64,000 bases of DNA from Cryptomeria japonica (lineage: Eukaryota > Streptophyta > Pinopsida > Cupressales > Cupressaceae), in the NCBI RefSeq assembly GCF_030272615.1, contig NC_081413.1, positions 550,930,136 through 550,994,135 of the forward strand, read 5' to 3'. The notes beneath the pieces are model-generated. The model worked only from the letters and a program-made list of their open reading frames with translations. It was not told the origin of the DNA and did no database searches. Made by a program: the position numbers and the translations under genes. This document shows, piece by piece, positions 34,286 to 44,775 of the stretch (position 1 is its first letter; each line of letters begins with the position of its first letter).

Positions 34286-35270
34286 TGTAGACACTCAAAT
34301 TTGACTAATCAATTTAATCAAATTTAACTCCCTTGGTCGCTCGCATTAATTAAAATAATTCATATTATTTAATTTTATGTAACATCTTGTCTCGTCTAGC
34401 TAAATTAATTTAATTAATAACGTTGTGTCCTATAGCCTATTAATTAATTAATATCCCCTTTAAGCCTTTCCTCTATAAAATAAAATAATTCATTTATTTT
34501 ATTTTATTTGTGTCTTCTTTTTCCTCTAATTCTTAAATAGATTAAGTTTAAATTAATTAATTTAGTCACATGTTTCCTAGCCTAAACCACTTTCTAACCC
34601 AACCCCTAACCTAACCCATGGGTTATAACTAACCCTATCCTCCTAACCAACCTTACCCTCTCCTTTAACCTCCCCCTCGCATGTGTGCACATTCCTAATT
34701 TCCTAATATTTAGGAAACTAAAATGAATTTTGGGTGGTCATCTCCCAAAATGGACATATGTCTTTGAGGACACATGTCATGCCTCGAGTCTAAACATGTC
34801 TCTATTGGGGACACTTGTCATTCCTTTTTGAGCCTTTGAGGATGAGTGTGGAATCTTATTCTACATGGCATCTTGAGGCTTGCCAGTGTCTTGATTTCAA
34901 CCTCCTCTCGTCTCTCATCCAATTCTATTTAAACCTTGTCTTTTCTATGCATTTCATCCACCTTTTCATTATCATACCATTGTAATGCTGAAATCATTAC
35001 TCTTTTTCACATCCACTTTGCATTAATCATCATCCATATCTTGCATTGAACATCATTGAGCAAAATCGAGCATCTACAATGTCATGAGCACGCATCAAAT
35101 TGCGGGATAATCAAATCAAGGAATTTGAATGGAGTTTGCATTTTTATTTGTTATTTCATAATTTATCTTTGTTTATTCCTTTTTAGCATCCCAATCTCGA
35201 GGTGTTTGATTTATTTGTGAATTCTTCGATTGTTAATTTATATTTCAATAAATTTTGTTTAGCACCCACA
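34286..35270 (+). mobile_element. 5' LTR of older Tat-like Ty3/gypsy element
   Basis: The LTR starts TGTAGACACTC and ends CACCCACA. The first bases match the start of the young Tat LTR (TGTAGACACCC), and the sequence after it is the same kind of primer-binding site. The length is 985 bp. A TATTTAAA word at 34926-34933 corresponds in position to TATTTAAG in the young LTR. A perfect 14-bp inverted repeat lies at 34475-34507. The partner 3' LTR is not in the window. Confidence 0.7.
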
Positions 35271-35273
35271 TTT

Positions 35274-35293
35274 TTTGGCACGCTCGGTGGGAC
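35274..35293 (+). promoter_or_regulatory. Primer-binding site candidate, older Tat element
   Basis: TTGGCACGCTCGGTGGGAC follows the LTR and differs by one base from the matching site after the young Tat LTR (at about 44756). A tRNA 3' end would pair here. I cannot name the tRNA with confidence. Confidence 0.6.
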
Positions 35294-37516
35294 CCACTTC
35301 ATGGGTCATTTTGATGTTTTTTGTTGTTTTAGTGAATTGATTTGCATATTTTTATACTTGGTGGCAAAAAAGCAAGTTCAAAGGTTCGCCTTCTGCTTTG
35401 GCAGAGGTCATTTCGTCACCAAGTCGACTTTTGCAATCCAACATATTCATGTTCAACAATAGTGGGTTCACTACCAACTTCCACGGGAACATGTTCCCGC
35501 CATTTCATCTGCAAGTATAATTATTTGTTAGTTTTTCTTATTCCTGCAGGTTTGCATACAACTATGGTCAGTTTGACCTAACAAAATTAATTCTGGGTCT
35601 TACACTCATTTTGTCATTTTATTATTTAGCAATTTTTATTAGTATAGCGAGTTCACAGGTAGGTCAAGTGGGTTCGCTACCAGGGTTTGTTGTCTATGCA
35701 AAACATCTAAGGTTGCTTGCTTCATTTCATATATTGCCTTGGCATTCTTTCTATGTATGTCCGTAAACTGCATTTTGTATTTTATGCTATGGTGGGTTTG
35801 ATGTTAACTACGATGGGTTTGCACTGATTGAACATGTGTTGAGGTTTTTGTTCTTGGGTCCATGGAGTCTAGTTCCAAGCTACAATAGGTTTGTTGCCTA
35901 CTCTAGTGGGTTTGAAGCTCAATCTAACAGGTTTGAAGATTACTGTGGCGGGTTTGCAATCTATCTAGGTAGTCTAGTAGGTTTGAACTGTGTTGTAGTG
36001 GATTCGAAGTCTCTGTTTTTACTATCATTTTTCCAGAATGCTTATTTGAGCAAATTATTGCTAACCTACTAACGTCTGCTATTCGATGGGGGGTTTACTA
36101 ATGTTTGTGTAGCTAGTCATGCCTATTGAAGACCCCATGCTTTTAAATAAGTTGGTCAAATAATCTCGAGAAGTGAGTATCATGGAGTGGAGCTAGTGCT
36201 ACCGAATCTCTATATATCCAATTTGTTTTGGTATATAGGAGAAATCCAAGTGGGGATAAAAAAGTAGTATCACATTTCCAACCTAGGATGTATGTTTGAT
36301 TTTATATTTTGTTGTGTATACCAATGGAACATCTTGGGCTAATCTAGGCCCCCTTTTATCTCAGTTGTGTCAGACATTTTGTTTTTCATGCTTGATGTGC
36401 TGGTGTTACAAACAATATTTTGCCAAAATCAATCCAAGTCATCAAACACATCACATTTCTCATAGTCCAATTTAGTACTATCCTACAATGATTTTTCTTC
36501 TTGTTATAGTGAGAATGCCTATGTTTTTGAGCTAGATTAACATACTTATTGTAGTCATTTTCATTCTATCCCTCATAGGTTTGCTTCAAATACTCGCGGG
36601 TTTGCATTGTGTTCTTGTCTAGTCTCCTTGATGTTTAGTCTAGCGGGTTCGCATTGTGCCTTTGTCCATTGTTGTCCCTATCTAGAGTGCCAGGTCTGCA
36701 CCTAACTCCGGTGGGTTCACTATTAGTTTTTGCTAGTTCCTTTAGTTTTTGGTACTACAGCAGGTTTGTAGCTAGGTATAGCGGGTTTGACACCTACTCC
36801 AACGAGTTCATGTTTTACTCTAGAGGGTTTTCTCTTTTGATCTCGTTATGTTGCCAAAATTTATTTGTGGCACATTAGCACTTTAGCTCCTTGAGTTTGT
36901 TATTAGTCTATCGGGTTTGACATTGTTAAGGTGTCCTCTCATCGCCCAAATTATGCCATTAGTTTGATTGTCACCCTTCCTATCTCTTAGCGTTAGTATT
37001 AATTCCCTTTTCGTCGCCAATGTTGGGTCTCTTAGATTTCATCACCTATTTCATGTTCATTCAATAGTCAAGAATAACCCTTTTAATCGAGGTCGATTTA
37101 TCTATCCTAGATGATTTGCGTAATCAATCTTTTGGTCTTCGTCTTCTCACTCAACACTTGGTCACCTTTTTTTTTGGTCTTTTTCATCTTTTGCTCCATC
37201 GATCTGAATCTTTCTAGCCCTTGTCAATCTCTTCGATCTCAAATTTTCAAATAGTCTACATCTTTTCCATGATGATCGTCACTAACCCTTTGACTACGTC
37301 ATGTTTAGTGTTTTGTCTCCTATCTCACTGTGGTCTTATCACCTTGAGCCAAAGGTTCAATTCACAACATTTTACTCATTTGTTGTTGCTTTAGTGTATC
37401 CTCTTGAGTGACTTCAGTGTCACATCACTTCAGTTAGACGTCATTCGGTCATATTCAAATGAATCAGACAATTTGATTGTTTATGACATTTGTTACGCTT
37501 CTATCATCTCATTATC
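35294..37516 (+). other. Leader of older Tat element with RGGGTTYG motif cluster
   Basis: About 2.2 kb separate the LTR from the start of gag (when the copia insertion is removed), the same as in the young Tat element. Between about 35460 and 36930 the words GTGGGTTCG, GCGGGTTTG and variants recur roughly 20 times. They correspond in position to the GCGTCTGTG clusters of the young element. At 36165-36280 lies a block similar to 45960-46060 of the young element, including GAGAAGTGAGT and GTGGAGC. Open frames here (35202-36878) are not genes. Confidence 0.55.
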
Positions 37517-38214
37517 TTATTCAGCAATCAAAAACAGATTACAAAATACTTGCAGAGCAAGCTCTTCGCAGGAGTACCACTAATCAGAGATTCAGAGGCA
37601 ACTCAATAGCCATAAGACTCTTACACACAACCTCTATCTCACACACCTCATAAATAGGAGATACAATACAAGAAACCGTCAAACGGTATTACAAAACCAT
37701 GGGCTAAAACCACCCAATAAGGTGTAGCCGACCTTATCTCCCTTCTAGATGTCCTATGACATGTTAATGCACACATCAACACGTTTTTCTCCCTTTTATA
37801 GCTCATTTATGTATCCGATACAAATTATTTTTCCTATTTCAGGAGTACAAACTTCCGGAGGCCATAACTTGAGAACCGGGTGTCCGATTGACGAACCGTT
37901 TGAAGCGCCGGAAAGCTCGCGAAGTGCTCTATCACCTCGCAACCCGCTTCGCCGGTTACGGCCACTTTTCAGGGCGTTTCGGAGCCTCTAAAGTCCCCAA
38001 AATTAAGTTTAAATATTTTATTGCACCCCTCCAAGACGAAAACTTTAATATCTTCAAAACTAGCTGTGACCTTGCGACGAAACTTTACCAGAATGCTTAT
38101 CTAACCAACCAGAAGCTTTAGGGAGAGTTTCGCACCATTTCGTGCTCAAATGAAAACTTACTATAAATAGTAACCTCGCATAAATGCAAGGTTGAGACAT
38201 CATTTTTCCCAACA
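37517..38214 (-). mobile_element. 3' LTR of TNT1-like copia element, truncated
   Basis: It aligns without gaps to 42635-43332 with five substitutions in 698 bases. The outer 196 bases of the LTR are missing: similarity stops abruptly at 37517, although the 5' LTR continues to 42439. On the minus strand it starts TGTTGGG, preceded by a polypurine tract AAGTGGGAGATT at about 38215-38226. Confidence 0.85.
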
Positions 38215-38270
38215 AATCTCCCACTTGTCGAACACCTTGCATGAGCGGAAGGGAATGTCAACACAATGAA

Positions 38271-41200
38271 TCAATTGCTAGGGGCCATAAGGCCCATAGA
38301 CTCTGAACACCATCTGAACTTCTCTGTGCTCACAGCCTTAGTTAAAGCATCTGCAACATTCATCAAAGTGTCCACCTTAACCAGCTTCACCCTACCATCT
38401 TCGACCATATCTCTAACAAAATGATACTGAACATCAATATGTTTGGTCCGGGCATGAAATGTCGGGTTCTTAGCTAGGCTAATTGCACTCTGACTGTCAC
38501 AGTAAACTGTCACTGTACCTTGTTTTATTCCAATATCCGAACACAGTCTCTTAAGCCAAATGGCCTCTTTACAAGCATGAGTAGCTGCCATATACTCTGC
38601 TTCGGTAGTGGATAAAGCAACCACAGCCTGTCGCTTACTCATCCAACTAATTGCACCACCAAACAAAGTAAACACATAAGCACTGGTGGATCTTCTGCTA
38701 TCAATATCACCTGCCCAATCTGAATCTACATAACCATGGATATCAAGGGAAGTCATGTCTCCAACTGAATTACCATGATAACACAAAGAATACTCTGAAG
38801 TACCCTTCAAATATCTGAAGACTCTTTTGACTGCATCCCAATGAACTCTACCAGGATTAGACATATATCTAGAAAGTACTCCCACTGCTTGGGCAATATC
38901 TGGTCTAGTACAGACCATAGCATACATCAAGCTTCCAACTGCACTCTGGTAAGGCACTCTGCTCATGTCTTCCATCTCCAATGGGGATGTAGGACAATCT
39001 GAAACAGATAGTTTCGTTCCAACTGTAAAAGGAACACTCAATGGTCTACAATTCTGCATGTTGAACCTCTGTAACACTGAATTCACATACTTACTCTGGC
39101 CTAGCCATAGCTTTTTGTTCGCCCTATCTCTTCTAATTTCCATCCCAAGAATGTGCTTTGCTGCACCAAGATCTTTCATTTCAAATTTAGCAGCGAGCTG
39201 AGACTTCAATTCTGAAATCATACCTTTCCCTTTACCAATGAATAACATATCATCAACATACAATGCAATGAATAAGAAATGATCACCATAAGATTTATAA
39301 TAAACACAGTGATCTGATTTAGAACGTTCAAATCCCAAACTCAACACATATGTATCAAATTTCTGGTACCACATTCTAGGACTTTGTTTGAGGCCATACA
39401 AAGATTTCTTCAATTTACAGACCAAATTACTTTTGCCTTTCACCACATAGTGCTCCGGCTGTGTCATATAAATATCTTCCTCCAAATCACCATGAAGGAA
39501 AGCAGTTTTCACATCCATTTGCTCAACCTCTAAATCATAAGCAGTAGCAATAGAAAGCAAAAATCTAATGGACGTCATTTTTGCAACAGGAGAAAATATC
39601 TCACCGTAATCAACACCCTCAACCTGAGAGTAGCCTTTTGCAACTAACCTTGCTTTATACTTTTCAATGCTTCCATCTGAACCAATCTTTTTCTTGAGCA
39701 CCCATTTACAACCAACAGGTTTTCGTCCTTCAGGCAATGGTACAAGATCCCATGTATCATTATTTTTCAAAGCTGCCATTTCTTCCTCCATAGCAATCTT
39801 CCAGGATTCTGCATCATTCATACCTAATGCCTCTTCTACAGATTTCGGTTCATCCACACTAGTATTCAGAGCAAAAATACATCTCCAATCATCAGGTGAA
39901 TACCTTTCAGGTGGTTGTCTATGTCTTGTAGACCTTCGAACAAGCTGAGTTGGAGGTTCTTCCTCCTCTTCTGAAGATTCAGAGCTAGACGAGCTCTCCT
40001 CAAATTCTTGCCTATCTAGGGGTCTTGATTCAACTCTTTCAGGTGTAGAAGGAAGTTGAATCACATCTTCTTTTTTAGTCTGTTCTGGCTGCAATGTAAC
40101 AGAAGGAGACTTAATTTCTCTAAAAATAACACTTCTACTGTGAATTACCTTTTGTGCAACAGGGTCCCAAAGCTTGTATCCTTTCACACCATAACTATAC
40201 CCGATGAAGATACATTTCACAGCCTTGTTCTCCAACTTTGTTCGCTTCTCCTTTGGCACATATGCATATGCCTCGCAACCAAAAACTCTAAGATGTCTCA
40301 ATGAAGGCTTGTGACCTGACCATGCTTCCATAGGCGTTTTATCAACAAGAGCTGATGTAGGAGACCTGTTAATCAGGTAGCAAGCAGTGGCAACAGCTTC
40401 AGCCCAAAACTTTTGTTCAAGACCAGCACCACTCAACATACTCCTAGCCTTTTCCATCAGTGTCCTGTTCATTCTTTCTGCAACTCCATTCTGCTGTGGA
40501 GAATACGGAGTTGTCTTCTGCCTGTTAATTCCACAGTCTTTACAGAATCTATCAAAATCATTAGAGCAAAACTCACCGCCATTATCAGTTCTCAAACATT
40601 TTATTTTCTTTCCAGTCTGCAACTCAACCATTGCTTTAAATTCTTTAAAACGACTAAAAACTTCAGATTTACTCTTTAGAAAATAAACCCATGTCCTTCT
40701 ACTAAAATCATCAATAAATGAAACATAATATATGGATTTTCCAATCGAAGAGACATCTACTGGACCAAACACATCAGAATGGATAAGATCCAAAACACCA
40801 CAAGTTTTATGAGAACTCGAGTAAAACTGAACGCGGTTTTGTTTTCCATAAATGCAATGCTCACAGAAATCAAAGTCAAGGTTACAGTCATTCAAACCTT
40901 CAACAAGGTTTTTATTTTTCAAGGTCCTTAGACCCTTTTCTCCAATGTGGCCAAGTCTCTGGTGCCATAACATAGTCTTCTCTGTAGGTAACTTTGCTTC
41001 AGACGAAAGAGCACCCTTACGTACCCAAAAACCATTTCCATCTGCTGAAGGTGAAACCTTCAAATCTTCCAGTGAAGTATCCGCAGATTTGGTTTTTACA
41101 GAAGTGCTATTACACTCAACAGTGTATGCTTCAAGCTTATACAAAGTGCCAAACCTGACACCTCTAGCAACTACCATAGCACCCTTAATCATCTTACATC

Positions 41201-41271
41201 CTGTTTCAGAAAAGACTACCTGCACACCCGCATCTATAAGTTTGCTCACAGATAACAGGTTTCATTTTAAT
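38271..41271 (-). CDS. Copia pol: integrase, reverse transcriptase, RNase H
   Basis: The open part downstream of a TGA at 41272-41274 has 992 codons from the first Met (41249) and no further break. It is the C-terminal part of a polyprotein, so the Met is not a true start. In order: end of protease, GAG-pre-integrase with a His-Gln-Arg-Leu-Gly-His motif and two Cys-x2-Cys-type pairs (residues about 95-145), integrase core with Thr-Asp-Asn-Gly-Gly-Glu-Phe and a later Glu (160-280), RT (about 485-730) with Tyr-Val-Asp-Asp near 39255, then RNase H with Asp-Ser-Asp-Trp-Ala-Gly and Ser-Thr-Thr-Glu-Ala-Glu-Tyr (830-950). All catalytic residues I can check are present, so the damage is limited to the upstream stops. 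It resembles TNT1-94-type polyproteins. Confidence 0.9.
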
Positions 41272-41462
41272 CCAGGGATATGCAGCACACCATTAATCCC
41301 TTTTATTCTACCATCAAAAAACCTGATTCTAACCTTACCTCGACCAACAATGTCTAGAGGTGAATCATCACCCAAGTACACCTTACCTCCATTAAATCCT
41401 TCATATTCAGAAAACCAATCTCTATTGGAAGTCATATGAAAAGATGCACCTGAGTCAATTAG

Positions 41463-42314
41463 CTAGGCATCATTACCTGCATGAGTCGCCAAAGCCACAA
41501 TAAATGCATCGCCATCTTCCTTGTCGGACTCAGAATCAGAATCGAACTTTTTCTTTTTCTTCTTCTTTTCTTCTTTGCAGTCCTTACGGATGTGACCTGG
41601 TTTACCGCAATTCCAGCAAATGACTTTGGACTTTCCAGGAGATTTCGATCTCCCTTTGGATTTGGACTTGCCGCGCTTCTCATTCTTCTTGCCTTTCTCC
41701 TTAGGTCTTCCATGAATGGTTAGGGCTTCCTTTGAACTGATGGATACCTTCCTTCGCATCTCTTCACCGAGTAGGGCACCCACCACATCTTCAGATTTCA
41801 AAACAATAGAAGTACTACCGATAGCCATAACAAGAGAATCCCACGAATCAGGCAAAGAACAAAGCAAGATCTGACATTTCTCCTCCTCGTCCATCTTAAC
41901 ACCGACGGATACTAATTGAGCCACAATCATATTGAATGCTTCTAGGTGGTCTGCAATTCGTCCACCCTCTTCCATCTTTAAGGAATACAATTTCTTTCTT
42001 AAGAAAATTTGATTTAATAAAGATTTCACTTGATACATCTCACCAAGCTTAGTCCATAGCTTCTTTGCAGAGTTCTCTTCATGGACATTGATTAGAACAG
42101 AGTCTGCCAGGCACAGTCTGATTAGACCCTTGGCTTTTCGGTCCATAACATCATACTGAGCTGCCATAGTAGGATCTGAGGGCCTTTGGACATTCGCATC
42201 AACAGCATCCCAAAGATCTCGATCTATTAGCAGATCTTCCATCTTCAACTTCCACATCTCAAAATTACTTCCATTAAATTTCTCCACCTCTATTCTTCCT
42301 GACGAACTCGTCAT
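41463..42314 (-). CDS. Copia gag with zinc knuckle
   Basis: The frame has 283 codons from the ATG at 42314, about 110 bases after the primer-binding site. The N-terminal part is the copia gag core (UBN2/DUF4219-like, with Phe-Asn-Gly-Ser-Asn-Phe and Trp-Lys-Leu-Lys-Met). A Lys/Ser-rich linker and the zinc knuckle Cys-x2-Cys-x4-His-x4-Cys follow (residues about 235-250). It forms the particle and packages RNA. The frame ends at a TAG (41463-41465) exactly where a Trp precedes the protease active site Asp-Ser-Gly-Ala, so this stop is a mutation inside one gag-pol polyprotein frame. A second stop (TGA, 41272-41274), again at an expected Trp, lies in the protease part. Confidence 0.88.
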   Translation of the reverse strand: MTSSSGRIEVEKFNGSNFEMWKLKMEDLLIDRDLWDAVDANVQRPSDPTMAAQYDVMDRKAKGLIRLCLADSVLINVHEENSAKKLWTKLGEMYQVKSLLNQIFLRKKLYSLKMEEGGRIADHLEAFNMIVAQLVSVGVKMDEEEKCQILLCSLPDSWDSLVMAIGSTSIVLKSEDVVGALLGEEMRRKVSISSKEALTIHGRPKEKGKKNEKRGKSKSKGRSKSPGKSKVICWNCGKPGHIRKDCKEEKKKKKKKFDSDSESDKEDGDAFIVALATHAGNDA

Positions 42315-42423
42315 CTGAATATTCTACAACAAGATCAAAAAGTGTCTTCTGCACAAGCTCCCACTCAAATCTGGATTAGTTCAAAAAAACCCAACTGCCC
42401 ACAATTGAAACCAAAGGTGATCA

Positions 42424-42436
42424 GGCTCTGATACCA
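42424..42436 (-). promoter_or_regulatory. Primer-binding site, initiator Met tRNA
   Basis: On the minus strand TGGTATCAGAGCC stands two bases after the end of the 5' LTR. It is complementary to the 3' end of plant initiator methionine tRNA, the usual primer of copia elements. Confidence 0.85.
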
Positions 42437-42438
42437 CT

Positions 42439-43332
42439 TGTAAGGAAGTTAAGTAGCGGAAACAACTTCCTACACTAACCTTGAGAGGAGGGTAATGCAA
42501 AACTTTTTCAGATCATTACAACAGTTACAGAAAATAGAAATAGATATAATAGAATTCATACCACAACACAGTGATTTACGTGGGGAAAACCCTTTCGGGA
42601 GAAAAACCCCACCCTCCAAAAGCAGCTCAATATTTTATTCAGCAATCAAAAACAGATTACAAAATACTTGCAGAGCAAGCTCTTCGCAGGAGTACCACTA
42701 ATCAGAGATTCAGAGGCAACTCAATAGCCATAAGACTCTTACACACAACCTCTATCTCACACACCTCATAAATAGGAGATACAATACAAGAAACCGTCAA
42801 ACGGTATTACAAAACCATGGGCTAAAACCACCCAATAAGGTGTAGCCGACCTTATCTCCCTTCTAGATGTCCTATGACATGTTAATGCACACATCAACAC
42901 GTGTTTCTCCCTTTTATAGCTCATTTATGTATCCGATACAAATTATTTTTCCTATTTCAGGAGTACAAACTTCCGGAGGCCATAACTTGAGAACCGGGTG
43001 TCCGATTGACGAACCGTTTGAAGCGCCGGAAAGCTCGCGAAGTGCTCTATCACCTCGCAACCTGCTTCGCCGGTTACGACCACTTTTCAGGGCGTTTCGG
43101 AGCCTCTAAAGTCCCCAAAATTAAGTTTAAATATTTTATTGCACCCCTCCAAGACGAAAACTTTAATATCTTCAAAACTAGCTGTGACCTTGTGACGAAA
43201 CTTTACCGGAATGCTTATCTAACCAACCAGAAGCTTTAGGGAGAGTTTCGCACCATTTCGTGCTCAAATGAAAACTTACTATAAATAGTAACCTCGCATA
43301 AATGCAAGGTTGAGACATCATTTTTCCCAACA
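42439..43332 (-). mobile_element. 5' LTR of copia element, complete
   Basis: 894 bp on the minus strand, from TGTTGGG to CTTACA. A TATA box (TATAAAAG) lies at 42919-42912 on that strand. In the R/U5 part (about 42570-42620) there is a two-part hairpin with outer arms GTGGGG/CCCCAC and inner arms CCC/GGG, shared in design with 1-50 and 63520-63555. Confidence 0.88.
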
Positions 43333-43362
43333 GTTTAGGAACACGTGCCTAATTACTAAAAC

Positions 43363-43978
43363 ATGGCCAATTATCAAAATCTTCCACAAAAATTAAATTT
43401 CTTCCACTCACATCAAATGGCATACCGAGTACCACTATATCAATTTGCTACTCCTTCTCTTGATCCTTTCCCTATTAATACCGAATGGGAAGAAATGAAG
43501 GCGACTCTCGAAACCTTGCAAGAGAATAGCTCTGAGTGAATTTTCAAGTTAGATGGCTTTGCCCTTATCCCTTTGACAAGTCAATAATGGTAATACCCTT
43601 CCCCAAACACTTTGAGATGCCTAGATTCGACAAATACAAGGGGAAAGTTGATTTGCACCGCCATGTTAAAGAGTTCTTCATGACATGTCAAGAGGTGTCA
43701 TTGTGTGATAATTACCTTATGCAATTTTTCCCAAAAAAGTCTCAGTGGACCTTCACTTGAGTGGTTTTCCAAGTTTCCATTTGGCACTATCACTACGTTC
43801 ACGGACTTATCAGAGTATTTTGTGGCTTAGAATCACTACAATATAGAGAATGATATCTCCATGCTCGATCTATGATAGACCAAGTAGAAGGGCGGTGAAA
43901 GTCTCCTAGACTATATCCAAAGGTGGAGAGCCCTTGTTGGTCACCTCATGTGTACTATGCTAGACACCCAATTGGTAC
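43363..43978 (+). pseudogene. Older Tat element gag, first part
   Basis: The ATG at 43363 opens a short frame stopped by a TGA near 43539. After a frame change, 43536-43760 encodes Cys-Pro-Tyr-Pro-Phe-Asp-Lys-Ser and Phe-Asp-Lys-Tyr-Lys-Gly-Lys, which match the gag core of the young element at about 48070-48150. The gag is cut at 43978 by the young Tat insertion and resumes at 60308. Several further stops and frameshifts show that it is not functional. Confidence 0.7.
43974..43978 (+). repeat. Target-site duplication GGTAC, left
   Basis: GGTAC precedes the 5' LTR of the young Tat element and recurs at 60308-60312 right after its 3' LTR. Five bases are usual for Ty3/gypsy integrases. Confidence 0.9.
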
Positions 43979-44753
43979 TGTAGACACCCAAAATTGTCAT
44001 GTCTAATTAAATAAATATTTTATTTATTTAATTATCTAAGCCTAATTCTTCTATTAATTAAATAAATCTTTATTTATTTAATTAATTCATTTATCCTCTT
44101 CTAGCCTTATTTCTCATTTAAATAAATACATTTATTTATTTAAATTATCCCTTTCCTATATTAAATAAATATTTTATTTATTTAATTGTCCTACTTCTTC
44201 TATTAATTAAATAAATCTTTATTTATTTAATTAATTCATTAACCTTTTCTACACATGACACATGTCATTCATCTCTTAATTCATACACTACCTACCTCTT
44301 TCATTATTTTGGTATTTCTTATACCTACCCTCTAATCCTAGCCGACCTCTCTTTTTACACCTCTCAATCTTAACCCTCCATTTCTTATTGTGTCTTCTAT
44401 TTAAGGAGATGCTTTCTTCATTGACAAACCCTAATGACTAATTTTGGAGGACTTGACTACACTACAATTCTACTTGCAACCACATTCCGTTCTTTGTTGA
44501 GCTCTTGTGCATACAAAAATCTGAGAGCAAGCATATCAAACAAGATCAATGGAGATAGGAAGAATGGAGATCAAAACCCTAGTGGACATGTGATGGTATA
44601 ATCTTTGTGATTTTTGAGTTATTTTGCATTGTCTTAGGTTATCTTCATATGTTATGGTGGATCTTTGTTCATTGTTAGGCTAGGGTTTTGTGGTTGAATC
44701 CATTTTAGTCTTTCAATATTGTTGTTTATTGTTATCCATTTTCACCATATACA
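43979..44753 (+). mobile_element. 5' LTR of young Tat element
   Basis: 775 bp from TGTAGACACCC to CATATACA. It differs from the 3' LTR (59533-60307) by a single base that I could find (GACTTGACT against GACTTAACT, near 44454). The first third contains five AT-rich palindromes (44004-44235). A TATTTAAG word at 44398-44405 is the best TATA candidate. Confidence 0.92.
44004..44235. repeat. Five AT-rich palindromes in LTR U3
   Basis: Inverted repeats with arms of 11-15 bases lie at 44004-44034, 44053-44086, 44116-44145, 44160-44186 and 44202-44235. All are built on TTAAATAAAT and its complement and are spaced about 45-60 bp. The same array occurs in the 3' LTR (from about 59558). Confidence 0.85.
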
Positions 44754-44755
44754 TT

Positions 44756-44775
44756 TTGGCACGCCCGGTGGGACT
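44756..44775 (+). promoter_or_regulatory. Primer-binding site candidate, young Tat element
   Basis: TTGGCACGCCCGGTGGGACT follows the LTR after a two-base spacer. It starts with TGG, as a site pairing with a tRNA CCA end must. The tRNA was not identified. Confidence 0.65.

Larger units (their letters stand above)
37517..43332 (-). mobile_element. TNT1/Tork-like Ty1/copia retrotransposon, near complete
   Basis: Reading on the minus strand: 5' LTR (43332-42439), initiator-Met tRNA primer-binding site, gag, protease, integrase, reverse transcriptase, RNase H, polypurine tract, truncated 3' LTR. The order integrase before RT defines Ty1/copia. It lies just before the gag start of the older Tat element, so it inserted into that element. 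No target duplication is visible because one end is lost. Confidence 0.9.
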
